Shown: positions 16,434 to 26,093, counted from the first letter of the stretch. The stretch is DNA of 64,000 nt from Kitasatospora phosalacinea (GCF_000716545.1 NZ_JNWZ01000025.1:1-64000); one strand, 5' to 3'. Notes: generated by a model not told the origin, from the letters alone. Translations and numbers: made by a program.

Positions 16434-17723
16434 ATGAGCCACGCCCTCGTACCCCAGGCCGGCCCGGCCCGCCCGCCCGCCCGACCGCTGCGCCTGCTGC
16501 TGGTCGGCGCCGGCGGCCGCGGCACCACCTACGCCGACTACGCGGCGGCCACCGGCCGCGCCCGCATCGTCGCCGTCGCCGAGCCCGACGCCGGCCGGGC
16601 CGCCGCCGCGCTGCGCCGCCACCCCAGCGCCGCCCTCTTCGACGACTGGCGCGCCCTCGCCGAGCTGGCCCCCGACGCCGACGCCGTCATCATCGCCACC
16701 CAGGACGCGGAGCACCGTGAACCGGCCGTCCGTTTCGCCTCCCTCGGCTACCACATCCTGCTGGAGAAGCCGATGGCCACCAGCGAGGAGGACGCCCGGC
16801 AGATCTCCGAAGCGGTCGAGAAGGCCGGCGTCATGCTCGCCGTCTGTCACGTCCTGCGCTACACCCCCTACACCCGGGGCGTGAAGGAGATCGTCGACTC
16901 CGGCGTCCTCGGCGAGGTCATCACCGTCGAGCACCTCGAACCGGTCGGCTGGTGGCACCAGGCGCACTCCTACGTGCGCGGCAACTGGCGGCGGGAGAAC
17001 GAGGCCACCCCCATGCTGCTCGCCAAGTCCTCCCACGACCTGGACTGGCTCTCCTACATCGTCGGCTCACCGGTCGCCAAGGTCTCCTCGTTCGGCGCGC
17101 TCAGCCACTTCCGTCCCGAGAACCGCCCGGCCGGCGCCGCCGCCAACTGCCTCGACTGCCCCGTCGAGCCCAGCTGCCCGTACTCCGCCCCCCGCCTCTA
17201 CCTCGGCTGCCTGGGCGACCCGGACCGCGAGCGCTGGCCGCTGAACGCCGTCACCGCCGCCCGCACCCCCGAAGGCGTCGTCGAGGCGCTGCGCGAAGGG
17301 CCCTACGGGCGCTGCGTGTACGCCTGCGACAACGACGTGGTCGACCACCAGGTCGTCAACCTGGAGTACGCGAACGGCGCGACCGCCTCGTTCACCATGA
17401 CCGCCTTCACCCCCTTCACCCACCGCAAGACCCGGATCTTCGGCACCCGAGGCTCCCTCGACGGTGACGGTGTCCGGGCCACCGTCACCGACTTCGTCAC
17501 CGGCCGGGAGGAGACCCTACAGCTCGGGGTCGACGGACCCGACGCGGGCAGCGGCCACGGCGGCGGCGACGAACGCCTGGTGGACGCCTTCCTCGACGCC
17601 CTCACCACGGGCGACGCCGCGCACATCCTCTCCGACCCCGCCACCAGCCTGGAGAGCCACCTCGTCGCCTGGGCCGCCGAACGCGCCCGCCACACCGACA
17701 CCGTCCAGACCGTCGTCCCCTGA
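16434..17723 (+). CDS. Gfo/Idh/MocA family oxidoreductase
   Basis: A 429-residue NAD(P)-dependent sugar or inositol oxidoreductase acting in the cytoplasm. The nucleotide motif is LLVGAGGRG (residues 22-30) and the family lysine is in EKP at 111-113. A later block has four cysteines (C239, C242, C248, C259), typical of the subgroup with CLDCPVEPSCPY. It lies 42 bases after the permease with GAAGGAC upstream, so it belongs to the importer operon and probably oxidises the imported sugar or its derivative. Confidence 0.9.
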   Translation: MSHALVPQAGPARPPARPLRLLLVGAGGRGTTYADYAAATGRARIVAVAEPDAGRAAAALRRHPSAALFDDWRALAELAPDADAVIIATQDAEHREPAVRFASLGYHILLEKPMATSEEDARQISEAVEKAGVMLAVCHVLRYTPYTRGVKEIVDSGVLGEVITVEHLEPVGWWHQAHSYVRGNWRRENEATPMLLAKSSHDLDWLSYIVGSPVAKVSSFGALSHFRPENRPAGAAANCLDCPVEPSCPYSAPRLYLGCLGDPDRERWPLNAVTAARTPEGVVEALREGPYGRCVYACDNDVVDHQVVNLEYANGATASFTMTAFTPFTHRKTRIFGTRGSLDGDGVRATVTDFVTGREETLQLGVDGPDAGSGHGGGDERLVDAFLDALTTGDAAHILSDPATSLESHLVAWAAERARHTDTVQTVVP

Positions 17724-17848
17724 CCCACCGCACGCTCTCCCGACCGGCCCCCTCCGACGCGTCCCGTCCGGGGGGGAGCCGCAGCCCGGCGGCCGGTTCC
17801 GGCCGCCGGGCACCACCCCCGCACCCCCGTCCCGAAGGGACCAACGCC

Positions 17849-19165
17849 ATGGCACCACTCACCGGCACCAGAACGTCCCCCGCTCCGGCCGGGCGCCGCG
17901 CGCCGCTCCTCCGTAGCGCCCTGGCCTGCGCCATCACCGCGGCAGCCGTCCTGCTGCCCGCCCCCGGCGCGCAGGCGGCCGACACCCCGCCCAACCCCCT
18001 CGCCAAGCCCGGCTACACCCTCGACTTCGACGAGGAGTTCGACGGCAGCACCCTCGACCCGTCGAAGTGGCTCGACTCCTACCTGCCGCACTGGACGTCC
18101 ACCCCGCAGAACGCCAAGGCCCGCTACGGCATCGCGAACGGCGTCCTCACCGAGCGGCTGGACCCGGACACCCCGGCGTGGAACGCGCAGTACGACGGCA
18201 CCGTGAAGATCTCCAGCATCCAGTCCTACGAGAAGGACCGGTGGCACCGCTTCAACTCCTCCATGCCCAACGACCACCACGAGCCCGACTTCAACGGCTA
18301 CAGCACCAAGTACGGGTACTTCGAGATCAGGGCGAAGAACTCCGACGCCGGCGGCGGCGGGCACCAGGCGTTCTGGCTGGTCGGCACCGGCGACACCACC
18401 GGCGCCAACGCCAACTCCGAGATCGACATGATCGAGACGTTCTTCTCCAAGCCCGCGAACTGGCGCATCGCCGCCTACGGGTGGAGCGACCCCGACTTCC
18501 TGGGCTCCTGGTACCTCTCCGACACCACCGTGCCCAACGGCAGCCCCACCAGCGAGTACCACGTGTACGGCATGGACTGGACGCCCACCCGGCTCGACTT
18601 CTACTACGACAACCAGCTCTACAAGACCATCGACGACGCGCCCAACTCGCCGATGGGCATGATCCTCGGCCTGTACACCGACGCGGGCTCCGGCGTCCAC
18701 AACGACGTCTGGCCGAAGACCTGGAACGTCGACTACCTCCGCGTCTACAAGAGCAACGCCGGCTACACCGAGGGCTACCAGCGGATCAGGAACCACCAGA
18801 CCGGCCAGTACCTCAACATCGAGAACAAGACCGGCAACGTCCAGTACGGCAACGTCCCCGCCGGCTACTGGAGTTCGCAGTGGGCCAGGGAGACCACCGG
18901 CGACGGCTACACCCGCTACCGCAACCGCTGGACCGGCGAGTACATGGACACCGCCCCCGGCGACGCGCTCGTCCACTACGGCGGCTCCCCCGCCACCGAC
19001 ACCGCCGGCCAGTGGACCGAGGAGGCCTCCGGCGGCTACAAGCGCCTCAAGAACCGCTCCACCGGCACGTACGCCCACACCGAGGACCTCACCGGCAACC
19101 TCCAGCACGGCGCCGCGCCGAGCACCTGGTGGACCGGCCAGTGGAGCTTCGAACCGGCTTCCTGA
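17849..19165 (+). CDS. secreted GH16 endoglucanase with C-terminal beta-trefoil-like domain
   Basis: A 438-residue secreted glycosidase. The signal peptide ends near AQAAD (about residue 44). The catalytic GH16 domain covers about 50-305 and has the signature SEIDMIETF with nucleophile Glu191, Asp193 and acid/base Glu196. GH16 enzymes cut beta-1,3/1,4-glucans or galactans. The last 135 residues hold repeats of type RNHQTGQYLNIENKTGNVQ, RNRWTGEYMDTAPGD and KNRSTGTYAHTEDLTGNLQ, a carbohydrate-binding trefoil-like module. It follows the ABC/oxidoreductase operon and may supply its oligosaccharide. Confidence 0.88.
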   Translation: MAPLTGTRTSPAPAGRRAPLLRSALACAITAAAVLLPAPGAQAADTPPNPLAKPGYTLDFDEEFDGSTLDPSKWLDSYLPHWTSTPQNAKARYGIANGVLTERLDPDTPAWNAQYDGTVKISSIQSYEKDRWHRFNSSMPNDHHEPDFNGYSTKYGYFEIRAKNSDAGGGGHQAFWLVGTGDTTGANANSEIDMIETFFSKPANWRIAAYGWSDPDFLGSWYLSDTTVPNGSPTSEYHVYGMDWTPTRLDFYYDNQLYKTIDDAPNSPMGMILGLYTDAGSGVHNDVWPKTWNVDYLRVYKSNAGYTEGYQRIRNHQTGQYLNIENKTGNVQYGNVPAGYWSSQWARETTGDGYTRYRNRWTGEYMDTAPGDALVHYGGSPATDTAGQWTEEASGGYKRLKNRSTGTYAHTEDLTGNLQHGAAPSTWWTGQWSFEPAS

Positions 19166-19230
19166 GCCCGTGACCCCCGACGCGGGCCGCCCCGGCGGCC
19201 CGCACCGTCCGACCTCCCCAGGGACCGCCC

Positions 19231-19863
19231 ATGCTCCGCAGGACCGCCCTGCTGCTCGCCGCCGCCGTCCTGTCCGCCACGGCGTGCACCGCCCAGGACC
19301 CGGCGCCCGCCACCGGCCGCACCACCACCACCGGACCGCAAGCCCCCGGCCGTTCCGGCCAGAGCCTGTGGCACGTCATCGACGCCGACGGCAGGACCAC
19401 CGCCCAACTGCCCGACGACGACCCGGTCGTCTCCGCCGTGCGCAAGACCGTCGTCCTGCACTCCGGCGTCGTCGACAACCGCGACGCGAGCGGCGTCGCG
19501 GACAGCGCCGCGCAGGAGTTCTCCTTCTACGCGCCCGCCTTCGCCGAGCAGTTGCGCACCCAGCACTACGACACCGAGCTCGCCGAACTGTTCGGCGCCC
19601 ACCACCTCGCCACCCGGCAACTCGGCATCGCCTGGTACCAGTCCACCTTCCCTCGGGACCTGGCCACCGCCAAGGTCCAGATGGACAGCACCATCGAGTT
19701 CACCGCCGCCGACCCCGGCTACCTGGCGGACCACGGGTTCGAGCTGAACAAGCCCTACACCCAGCACCGCACCCTCAGCCTCGCCCGCGCCGGTGACAAG
19801 TGGGCCATCACCGCCATCGACAAGACCCCCCTGCAACCCGACGCCGGGCCGGCCGCCCCCTGA
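19231..19863 (+). CDS. hypothetical lipoprotein
   Basis: A 210-residue exported protein with lipobox SATAC (lipidated Cys19) and a Thr/Pro/Gly linker. The mature part has no family I can name. Segments such as TVVLHSGVVDNRDASGVADS and DKWAITAIDK suggest an NTF2-like accumulation domain, as in many actinomycete lipoproteins. It lies 65 bases after the GH16 gene and may be co-transcribed with it. Confidence 0.72.
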   Translation: MLRRTALLLAAAVLSATACTAQDPAPATGRTTTTGPQAPGRSGQSLWHVIDADGRTTAQLPDDDPVVSAVRKTVVLHSGVVDNRDASGVADSAAQEFSFYAPAFAEQLRTQHYDTELAELFGAHHLATRQLGIAWYQSTFPRDLATAKVQMDSTIEFTAADPGYLADHGFELNKPYTQHRTLSLARAGDKWAITAIDKTPLQPDAGPAAP

Positions 19864-19950
19864 CGCCGGAGGCCCCGCGCTCCGTGGGCACCTCCCGCGC
19901 CACCCCCTGAGCCCGCCGCCGGACGCTCCCGGACCCCGGCCCGGAGGGGG

Positions 19951-20736
19951 TCACACGCAGTGCACCTCCACGCCCAGCGCGACGAGCTGCTCGACGTTCT
20001 CGTCCGAGGCTTCCTTGTCCGTGATGAGGACGGCGAACTCGTGGACGGCGCAGACCTGGGCGAAGGCCCGGCGGCCGACCTTGGTGGCGTCCGCGACGAT
20101 GATCACCTTGTCCGCCCGCAGGGCCATGGCGCGGTTGGCGCTGGCCTCCCCCTCGTCGTGCGTGGCGGCGCCGTTCCTGGCGTCCACGGCGTTGACGCCG
20201 AGGATCGCGTAGTCCAGCGAGATGCCCTGGAGCACCATGGTGGCCAGCGGGCCGGTGAGCTCGTAGGAGTTGGGGCGGGCCACGCCGCCGGTGACCACGG
20301 TCTTCACCTGCGGCCGTACGGCCAGTTCGTTGGCGATGTTGATCGCGTTGGTGACCACGGTCAGCGCGGCGCCGTTGGGGTACGGCACCGGATCGGCGCG
20401 GGTCGCGAGCTCCCGTGCGACCTCCGAGGTGGTGGTGCCGCCGTTGAGGCCGACCACCGCCCCGGGCGGGATCATCGCGGCGGCCGCCTTGGCGATCCTG
20501 AGCTTCTCGTCCGCGCGCCGGGCGGTCTTGTAGCGCAACGGCAAGTCGTAGGCGACACCGCTCAGTACGGCGCCGCCCCGGGTGCGCACCAGCAGTTGCT
20601 GGTTCGCCAACTCGTCCATGTCGCGGCGGACCGTCGCCGCCGAGACGTTCAGCAGCTCCACCGCTTCGCCGACGTCGATGCGGCCGCGTTCCCCCAAGAC
20701 CTCAAGCAGACGCGTCCACCTCTCGTGCGTCCCCAT
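19951..20736 (-). CDS. DeoR/GlpR family transcriptional regulator
   Basis: A 261-residue sugar-phosphate-responsive repressor. The N-terminal helix-turn-helix is the classical DeoR signature (IDVGEAVELLNVSAATVRRD, then ELANQQLLVRTRGGA), followed by the isomerase-like effector domain (GLNGGTTTSEVARELA, VTNAINIANELA, TGGVARPNSYELTG). It probably senses a phosphorylated sugar and controls the nearby aldolase locus. The DNA upstream of that locus has dyads of TGATTG/CAATCA type. Confidence 0.92.
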   Translation of the reverse strand: MGTHERWTRLLEVLGERGRIDVGEAVELLNVSAATVRRDMDELANQQLLVRTRGGAVLSGVAYDLPLRYKTARRADEKLRIAKAAAAMIPPGAVVGLNGGTTTSEVARELATRADPVPYPNGAALTVVTNAINIANELAVRPQVKTVVTGGVARPNSYELTGPLATMVLQGISLDYAILGVNAVDARNGAATHDEGEASANRAMALRADKVIIVADATKVGRRAFAQVCAVHEFAVLITDKEASDENVEQLVALGVEVHCV

Positions 20737-20981
20737 GGGCCTCTCCCTCGCTGTCCGTGCCGACCCCGAAGCCTATCGCGGCCAGGGGGAGCAGGGCGTC
20801 GGGGTAGGGAGGGCGGGCGGACCTGCGGCGAGCGACCGGGCATGTCGACTCACCGAGCGGCAACCATTGACGAATGATTGATTCTGCTCCAAACTCGCCG
20901 AATTAGTTCAGTAACACGCACCGATCCTCACGGCTTGGCTCCACTTCTCCCCTCCCACCCCCACCCAGAGGCGGCGCCGCT

Positions 20982-23036
20982 ATGCCCTCCGTCCCCCGTC
21001 GTACCGTCCTCAAGTCCACCACCGCGGCCGGTGCCGCCCTCGGTCTCGGCGCGGTTCCGTTGCTCGGCCGCCCCGCCCGGGCGGCCACCCCGGCGCCCGG
21101 CACCACCGGGACGATCGCCGACGTGCGGCACGTGGTGATCCTGATGCAGGAGAACCGCAGCTTCGACCACTACTTCGGCATGCTGAAGGGCGTGCGCGGC
21201 TTCGCGGACCGCAGCGCGATCCGGGTCGCCGGCGGGCACAGCGTGTTCAACCAGCCCAACGGCTCGCTGCGGCAGTACCCGTGGGCGCTCAACCCGAGCG
21301 GTGCGCAAGGGAGTTCCGAGACCGCGGCGCAGTGCAGCGGCGATCTGTCGCACGCCTGGTCGGACCAGCACGCGGCCTGGAACAACGGCAGGATGGACGG
21401 GTGGGTCGCCGCCAAGCGCTCGGTCCGCACGATGGGGTACCTGCAGCGCGCCGACCTCCCCTTCCACTACGCGCTGGCGGACAACTGGACGGTCTGCGAC
21501 GCGTACCACAGCTCGGTCCTGTCGGCGACCGGCCCGAACCGCACCTACCACTGGAGCGGGACGATCGACCCCGCGGGAACGGCCGGCGGCCCCGCCCACG
21601 ACGGCGGCGAGGAGTCCGGCCTGCGCTGGCAGACCTACGCGGAGGCACTGGAGGCCGCCGGGGTCAGCTGGAAGGTCTACCAGAACGCGGCCGACAACTT
21701 CGGTGACAACGCGCTGGCCTACTTCACCCGGTTCGCCTCCGCCCCGGCCGGCAGCGCGCTGGCGGTCAAGGGCATGGGCTCCGTACCGAGGGCCACCGGC
21801 CGCACCCCCGACGACATCGCCGCCGCGATCCGCGCCGACGTGGTGAACGGGACGCTGCCGCAGGTCTCCTGGATCGTGGCCGACGAGCAGTCCTCCGAAC
21901 ACCCCTACGGCACCCCGCAGGACGGCGCCCACTTCGTCCGCCTGGTGATGGACGCGCTCAACGCGGACGCCAACACCTTCGACTCCACCGTCCTGCTGCT
22001 CAACTACGACGAGAACGACGGCTTCTTCGACCACGTCCCGCCGCCCGTCGCGCCCCCCGGTACGGCGGGGGAGTCCTACGACTCGACCAGCATCGGCCTG
22101 GGCTTCCGGGTCCCGATGATCGCGATCTCCCCCTGGACCCGGGGCGGCTGGGTCAACTCGGAGACCTTCGACCACACCTCGGTGCTGCGGTTCCTGGAGA
22201 AGTGGACGGCCGCCCTGGGGCGCCCCGCCGTCTGCCCGAACATCAGCGACTGGCGCCGGCGCGTGTGCGGCGACCTCACCTCGGTCTTCGACTTCGCCCG
22301 CCCCGTCCACGGCATGCCCGCGCTCCCCGACACCTCGCGGACCATCGGCATGTCCACCTGCGGCCCGCTGGCCAACCCCTCGCCGACCACCAACGCGCTG
22401 CCCGTCCAGGAGCCCGGCACCCGGCCGGCCCGGGCGCTTCCCTACCAGCCGAACGCCAACCTCGACCGCCTGGAGTTCGGCGGCTCGGGGGCGGTCAAGG
22501 TGTGGCTGACGATGGACAACACCGCCACCGGCGCGACCAGGGCGGCGCATTTCGCCGTCCACGCCAACGCCTACCGCAGCGGCGGCCCCTGGCCGTACAC
22601 GGTGGACCCCGCCGGCACCGCCGGCGACTACTTCAACTGCGGAACCGGTTTCGGCGACGGCGCGTACGACCTGGGCGTGACCGGCCCCAACCGCTTCCTG
22701 CGCCGCTTCACCGGCGACGCCACCAAGGCGGGCAGGAACCTGGCGGCGACCGCCTCCTACGCCGTCGAGCCCGGCACCGGCAAGCTCGCCGTCTACTTCG
22801 AGCTCGCCAACAACGGCACCGACCGGGTCACCTTCACCATCACGTCCACCAACTACCGCGCCGACGGGCCGTGGACCTACCAGGTCGCGGCCGGCAGCAG
22901 CCGCAGCGACTTCTTCAACGCCGTCGCCTACGCGGACGGCTGGTACGACTTCACCGTCACCGCCGACAGCGACTCCACCTGGAGCCGGCGCTTCACCGGC
23001 CACCTGGAGACCGGCGCCCCCAGCACCAGCGGCTGA
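20982..23036 (+). CDS. Tat-exported phosphocholine-specific phospholipase C
   Basis: A 684-residue non-hemolytic-type phospholipase C, secreted and expected to release phosphocholine from phosphatidylcholine or sphingomyelin. The twin-arginine signal is PRRTVLK (residues 5-11), processed near ARAATP. The phosphoesterase domain starts with QENRSFDHYFG (56-66) and includes NYDENDGFFDHVPPP, both metal-site motifs of the family. Two DUF756 repeats finish the protein (YRSGGPWPYTVDPAG and YRADGPWTYQVAAG). TTGACG at 20867 with a weak -10 (CAAACT) is a possible promoter. Confidence 0.94.
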   Translation: MPSVPRRTVLKSTTAAGAALGLGAVPLLGRPARAATPAPGTTGTIADVRHVVILMQENRSFDHYFGMLKGVRGFADRSAIRVAGGHSVFNQPNGSLRQYPWALNPSGAQGSSETAAQCSGDLSHAWSDQHAAWNNGRMDGWVAAKRSVRTMGYLQRADLPFHYALADNWTVCDAYHSSVLSATGPNRTYHWSGTIDPAGTAGGPAHDGGEESGLRWQTYAEALEAAGVSWKVYQNAADNFGDNALAYFTRFASAPAGSALAVKGMGSVPRATGRTPDDIAAAIRADVVNGTLPQVSWIVADEQSSEHPYGTPQDGAHFVRLVMDALNADANTFDSTVLLLNYDENDGFFDHVPPPVAPPGTAGESYDSTSIGLGFRVPMIAISPWTRGGWVNSETFDHTSVLRFLEKWTAALGRPAVCPNISDWRRRVCGDLTSVFDFARPVHGMPALPDTSRTIGMSTCGPLANPSPTTNALPVQEPGTRPARALPYQPNANLDRLEFGGSGAVKVWLTMDNTATGATRAAHFAVHANAYRSGGPWPYTVDPAGTAGDYFNCGTGFGDGAYDLGVTGPNRFLRRFTGDATKAGRNLAATASYAVEPGTGKLAVYFELANNGTDRVTFTITSTNYRADGPWTYQVAAGSSRSDFFNAVAYADGWYDFTVTADSDSTWSRRFTGHLETGAPSTSG

Positions 23037-23108
23037 GGGCCGGGAGAGCGGTCCGGCGCATCGGCGGCAGTGAGATGGCGCACAGATCTGAGCGCTGCTG
23101 ATCAAAGA

Positions 23109-23134
23109 TGATTGAATTTGCCATGATGCAATCA
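23109..23134 (+). promoter_or_regulatory. candidate DeoR operator upstream of the aldolase locus
   Basis: TGATTG (23109-23114) and CAATCA (23129-23134) form a 6-bp dyad with 14 bases between, embedded in an unusually AT-rich stretch (23098-23150) with further ATCAA and TTGA half-sites. It lies about 30 bases before the SIS remnant, where a promoter is expected. A similar ATGATTGATT occurs at 20873 upstream of the phospholipase gene. Confidence 0.45.
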
Positions 23135-23165
23135 ACTTTCATCAAGTGATCCTGCCGGGAGTCTC

Positions 23166-23285
23166 ATGACGCACGCAGCGACCGAGACCGCCAGCCAGCC
23201 GGACTGCCGGAAGCGCGCGGCGGACCTGGCCGCCGACGCCGCCCACCGGCGCCACCTCCCCCGGGTCCAGGTCGTCCCGGCCTGA
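23166..23285 (+). pseudogene. N-terminal remnant of a SIS-domain sugar isomerase
   Basis: A 39-residue frame, MTHAATETASQPDCRKRAAD and onward, ending LPRVQVVPA and TGA. From memory it matches the start of AgaS-like SIS-domain isomerases, whose N-terminus reads about EIxSQPDCWxRA...LPRPGERVAVVG. The catalytic SIS domain (about 270 residues) is missing. It sits exactly where an isomerase gene would precede a tagatose-bisphosphate aldolase. I infer an internal deletion that left promoter, start codon and aldolase intact. It could still be translated as a leader peptide. Confidence 0.55.
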
Positions 23286-23312
23286 CCCGCCCCGCCCCGT
23301 GAAGGAGCCACC

Positions 23313-24176
23313 ATGCCCCTCAGCACCACAGGCGAACTGGTCGCCGAAGCCGCCGCCCACCGCGGCGCCGTCGCCGCGTTCAACATCATCACGCTGGAGC
23401 ACGTCGAGGCCGTCATCGCCGCGGCCGAGGCGGTGGGGGAGCCCGTCATCCTCCAACTGAGCGAGAACGCGGTGAAGTTCCGTTCCGGCCACCTCCGTCC
23501 GCTCGCCGCCGCGGCGGCGAGCGCGGCACTCGCGAGCACGGTCGGGGTGGCCCTGCACCTCGACCACGTCAAGAGCGAAGCGCTGCTCCACCAGGCCGCG
23601 GACTGCGGCTTCAGCTCCGCGATGTTCGACGCCGCGCACCTGCCGTACGCGGAGAACGTCGCCGCGACCCGCCGGGCGGCCGCCTGGGCCCACTCCCAGG
23701 GGCTGTGGCTGGAGGCGGAACTCGGCGAGGTCGGCGGCAAGGACGGCAGGGGCCCGCTCGACGCCCACGCCCCCGGCGCGCGCACCGAACCCGGCGAGGC
23801 CCGGCGCTTCGTCGAGGACACCCGGGTGGACGCGCTCGCCGTCGCCATCGGCAGCTCGCACGCCATGACCTCGCGCGACGCGCGGCTCGACCACGAACTG
23901 CTCGCCGCACTGTCCGACGCCGTCCCCGTACCGCTCGTCCTGCACGGTTCCTCCGGAGTCTCCGACGAGAACCTGCGGCGGGCCGTCCAAGGGGGGATCA
24001 GCAAGGTCAACATCGGCACGGCCCTCGGCATCGCGATGACCGGCGCGATCCGCGCGGAGCTGCACGCCGACCCCGCGCGCTTCGACCCGCGCGGCTACCT
24101 GGCCGCCGGCCGCGAGGCGGTCGCCGACACGGCGATCCGGTTCCTCACCACCGTTGCCGCCGTGCCGGCCGGGTGA
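23313..24176 (+). CDS. class II fructose/tagatose-bisphosphate aldolase (GatY/KbaY type)
   Basis: A 287-residue zinc-dependent aldolase that splits a ketose 1,6-bisphosphate into dihydroxyacetone phosphate and glyceraldehyde 3-phosphate. Visible motifs are AFNIITLEHVEAVI, the zinc-binding VALHLDHVKS (Asp84, His85), ELGEVGGKDG, the zinc ligand in VPLVLHGSSGVSD and the phosphate loop ISKVNIGTAL. The short form and ASASA-free sequence favour the GatY/KbaY group over glycolytic Fba. GAAGGAG precedes the ATG. It lies between the isomerase remnant and an alpha-galactosidase, which supports a role in galactose or amino-sugar use. Confidence 0.88.
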   Translation: MPLSTTGELVAEAAAHRGAVAAFNIITLEHVEAVIAAAEAVGEPVILQLSENAVKFRSGHLRPLAAAAASAALASTVGVALHLDHVKSEALLHQAADCGFSSAMFDAAHLPYAENVAATRRAAAWAHSQGLWLEAELGEVGGKDGRGPLDAHAPGARTEPGEARRFVEDTRVDALAVAIGSSHAMTSRDARLDHELLAALSDAVPVPLVLHGSSGVSDENLRRAVQGGISKVNIGTALGIAMTGAIRAELHADPARFDPRGYLAAGREAVADTAIRFLTTVAAVPAG

Positions 24177-24240
24177 CGTCCGGTGACGTCTCCGCCCTTC
24201 GGGGCGGGGCGGACGGGACCGCGACGCGCCCGTGCGCTCC

Positions 24241-24273
24241 GTGCGCTCCGTGCCCACCGGGCACGGAGCGCAC
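24241..24273. terminator. bidirectional terminator between aldolase and alpha-galactosidase
   Basis: GTGCGCTCCGTGCCC (24241-24255) pairs perfectly with GGGCACGGAGCGCAC (24259-24273) around a 3-base loop. A direct copy of GTGCGCTCC lies just before it at 24232-24240. The two flanking genes converge here. Confidence 0.85.
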
Positions 24274-24290
24274 GAACGGAGGTGGGGCGG

Positions 24291-26093
24291 TTACGGAGCG
24301 GGCGGGGTGGCGAAGGGGGCGCTCCAGGTCTGGTTGGGCTGGTGGGTGCCGCAGGCGTAGGTCTTGACCGCGGCGGTGGTGTCGGTGAAGTCGGAGCCGG
24401 TGATGTCCATGCAGGTGCCGTCGGCCCGGCGGAGCTGCCCCTGCCGGTTGTAGGTCCACTGCTGCTTCGTGTCACCGCTGTTGCAGCCGGCCAGGGTGAG
24501 GCCGGTGGAGCTGCCGGAGATGCACAGGGCGGGGTTCTGCAGGGAGGAGATCAGGCCGTTGGCCTGGCGCTGCCACTGCTGGTTGCCGTTGCCCGTGCAG
24601 CCGTAGAGGGCGACCTTCGTCCCGGTCGTCGCGCCGCCGTAGGCGTCGAGGCAGAGGGCGGAGGTCTGGAAGCCGGCCTGCGGGGCCTGGATCTGCCCGA
24701 CGGGGACGGCGGAGCCGCAACTGCCCGGGTCGATGGTGTACATGGCGGTGTCGTGGGCGGCGATCGTCGTCGTGATGGCGGACCGCACCGGCAGGTCGGT
24801 GTGCGACCACAGGTCGCGGGCGGTGCGGGTGCAACCGGTGTTGCCGAAGCCGACGTTGGCCAGGTTGATCGTGTAGGTGGTCGCCGTGGCGTTCTTGTTG
24901 AGGACGGCCACGGCGCGCCGGCCGCCCGCCAGGGGCTTGACCACGACGTCGATCCCGGCGGTGGCCGAGGCGTGGGTGCGGGAGGCGAGGTAGCCGCCCG
25001 CACCCAGGGGGTCCTGGTCGACGGCGATGATGTCGGTGTTCTTGAGGACGGCCAGCTGCGGGGCGTAGGCGGCCGGGTCGGCGGCCATCTTGCGGACGTC
25101 GGAGCTGATCATGAGGGGGGAGCCCATCGCGGACCAGAGCGCGAACTGGCTGCGCTGCTCGGCGAGGGTGAGCTGGTTGTTGTCGCCGATCAGGAGCATG
25201 TCGGCGTCGTTGTGGTTGCCGGGGCCGTTGTAGCGGGCGAGGGCCACGGTGTCGTTGAGGTTCTGGTAGACGCCGCCCTCGTAGTAGTCGCCGCCGTGCG
25301 GCCAGTCCCAGGCGGAGCCGGTGACGGTGTGCCAGACCGCGATGTCGGGGCTCACCCGCCACATCTGTCCGAGGCCGCGCACCCAGTCCATCGAGTTGTA
25401 CTTCTCGGCGCTGGTCGGGTACTGGCCGGCGGGCGCGGACTCGTTGAAGAGGATCTTGCGGCTCTTGTCCGCGGTGGCGGTCCGGAGGGCGTTCGCCATG
25501 GCGGTGAACTCCGCCTGGCGGTTGGCGGTGGTGGTGCCGCAGTTGTCGAGCTTGAGGGAGTCGATGCCCCAGTAGGCCAGCGAGTCGGCGTCGGCCTGCT
25601 CGTGCCCCTGGACGCCGCCCGGCACGCCCTGACAGGTGTTGACGCCGGAGGTGCTGTAGAGGCCCGCCTCCATGCCGAGGCCGTGGAGGTAGTCGGCGTA
25701 TCCGGTCAGCTCCCAGTCGAAGCCCGGCTGGGAGCTGCCGCTCCAGGTGGCGGCTCCGTGCAGGTAGCCGGCGCCGGTGCGCTGCATCCAGCAGTCGTCG
25801 ACGGTCAGGTTGGTGTAGCCGGCCGCGACCAGGCCGGTGTCCTTCATGGCCTTGGCCTGGTCCTGCATGAACTGCTGGAAGGAGTAGCCGGTCCTCGTGC
25901 CGTCCAGCCGGGCCTGGGCCGCGCAGGTGAAGCGCGCCCAGTTGTTGAACCCCATCATCGGCTTCTCGCCGATCGGGGTGCTGGTGTTCGCGGCCACGAC
26001 GTCGGCAGTCGCCGCGGGCGGGGCGGCCACGGTGAGGGCGGTGGCCGCCAGGGCGGCGGAGGCGAGCCCGGCCAGCCGTCGATCAAGTCTCAT
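24291..26093 (-). CDS. secreted GH27 alpha-galactosidase with ricin-type domain
   Basis: A 600-residue secreted enzyme that removes terminal alpha-galactosyl residues. The signal peptide is about residues 1-30. The GH27 barrel has PMMGFNNWARFTC, YTNLTVDDCW, the nucleophile in DSLKLDNCG (Asp183), the probable acid/base in MWRVSPDI (Asp250) and GPGNHNDADML. A beta-sandwich follows, then a ricin B-like trefoil (QTSALCLDAYGG, GNGNQQWQRQANG, KQQWTYNRQGQLRRADGTC) for galactoside binding. It is convergent with the aldolase, and an operator-like dyad lies just upstream of its start. Confidence 0.94.
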   Translation of the reverse strand: MRLDRRLAGLASAALAATALTVAAPPAATADVVAANTSTPIGEKPMMGFNNWARFTCAAQARLDGTRTGYSFQQFMQDQAKAMKDTGLVAAGYTNLTVDDCWMQRTGAGYLHGAATWSGSSQPGFDWELTGYADYLHGLGMEAGLYSTSGVNTCQGVPGGVQGHEQADADSLAYWGIDSLKLDNCGTTTANRQAEFTAMANALRTATADKSRKILFNESAPAGQYPTSAEKYNSMDWVRGLGQMWRVSPDIAVWHTVTGSAWDWPHGGDYYEGGVYQNLNDTVALARYNGPGNHNDADMLLIGDNNQLTLAEQRSQFALWSAMGSPLMISSDVRKMAADPAAYAPQLAVLKNTDIIAVDQDPLGAGGYLASRTHASATAGIDVVVKPLAGGRRAVAVLNKNATATTYTINLANVGFGNTGCTRTARDLWSHTDLPVRSAITTTIAAHDTAMYTIDPGSCGSAVPVGQIQAPQAGFQTSALCLDAYGGATTGTKVALYGCTGNGNQQWQRQANGLISSLQNPALCISGSSTGLTLAGCNSGDTKQQWTYNRQGQLRRADGTCMDITGSDFTDTTAAVKTYACGTHQPNQTWSAPFATPPAP

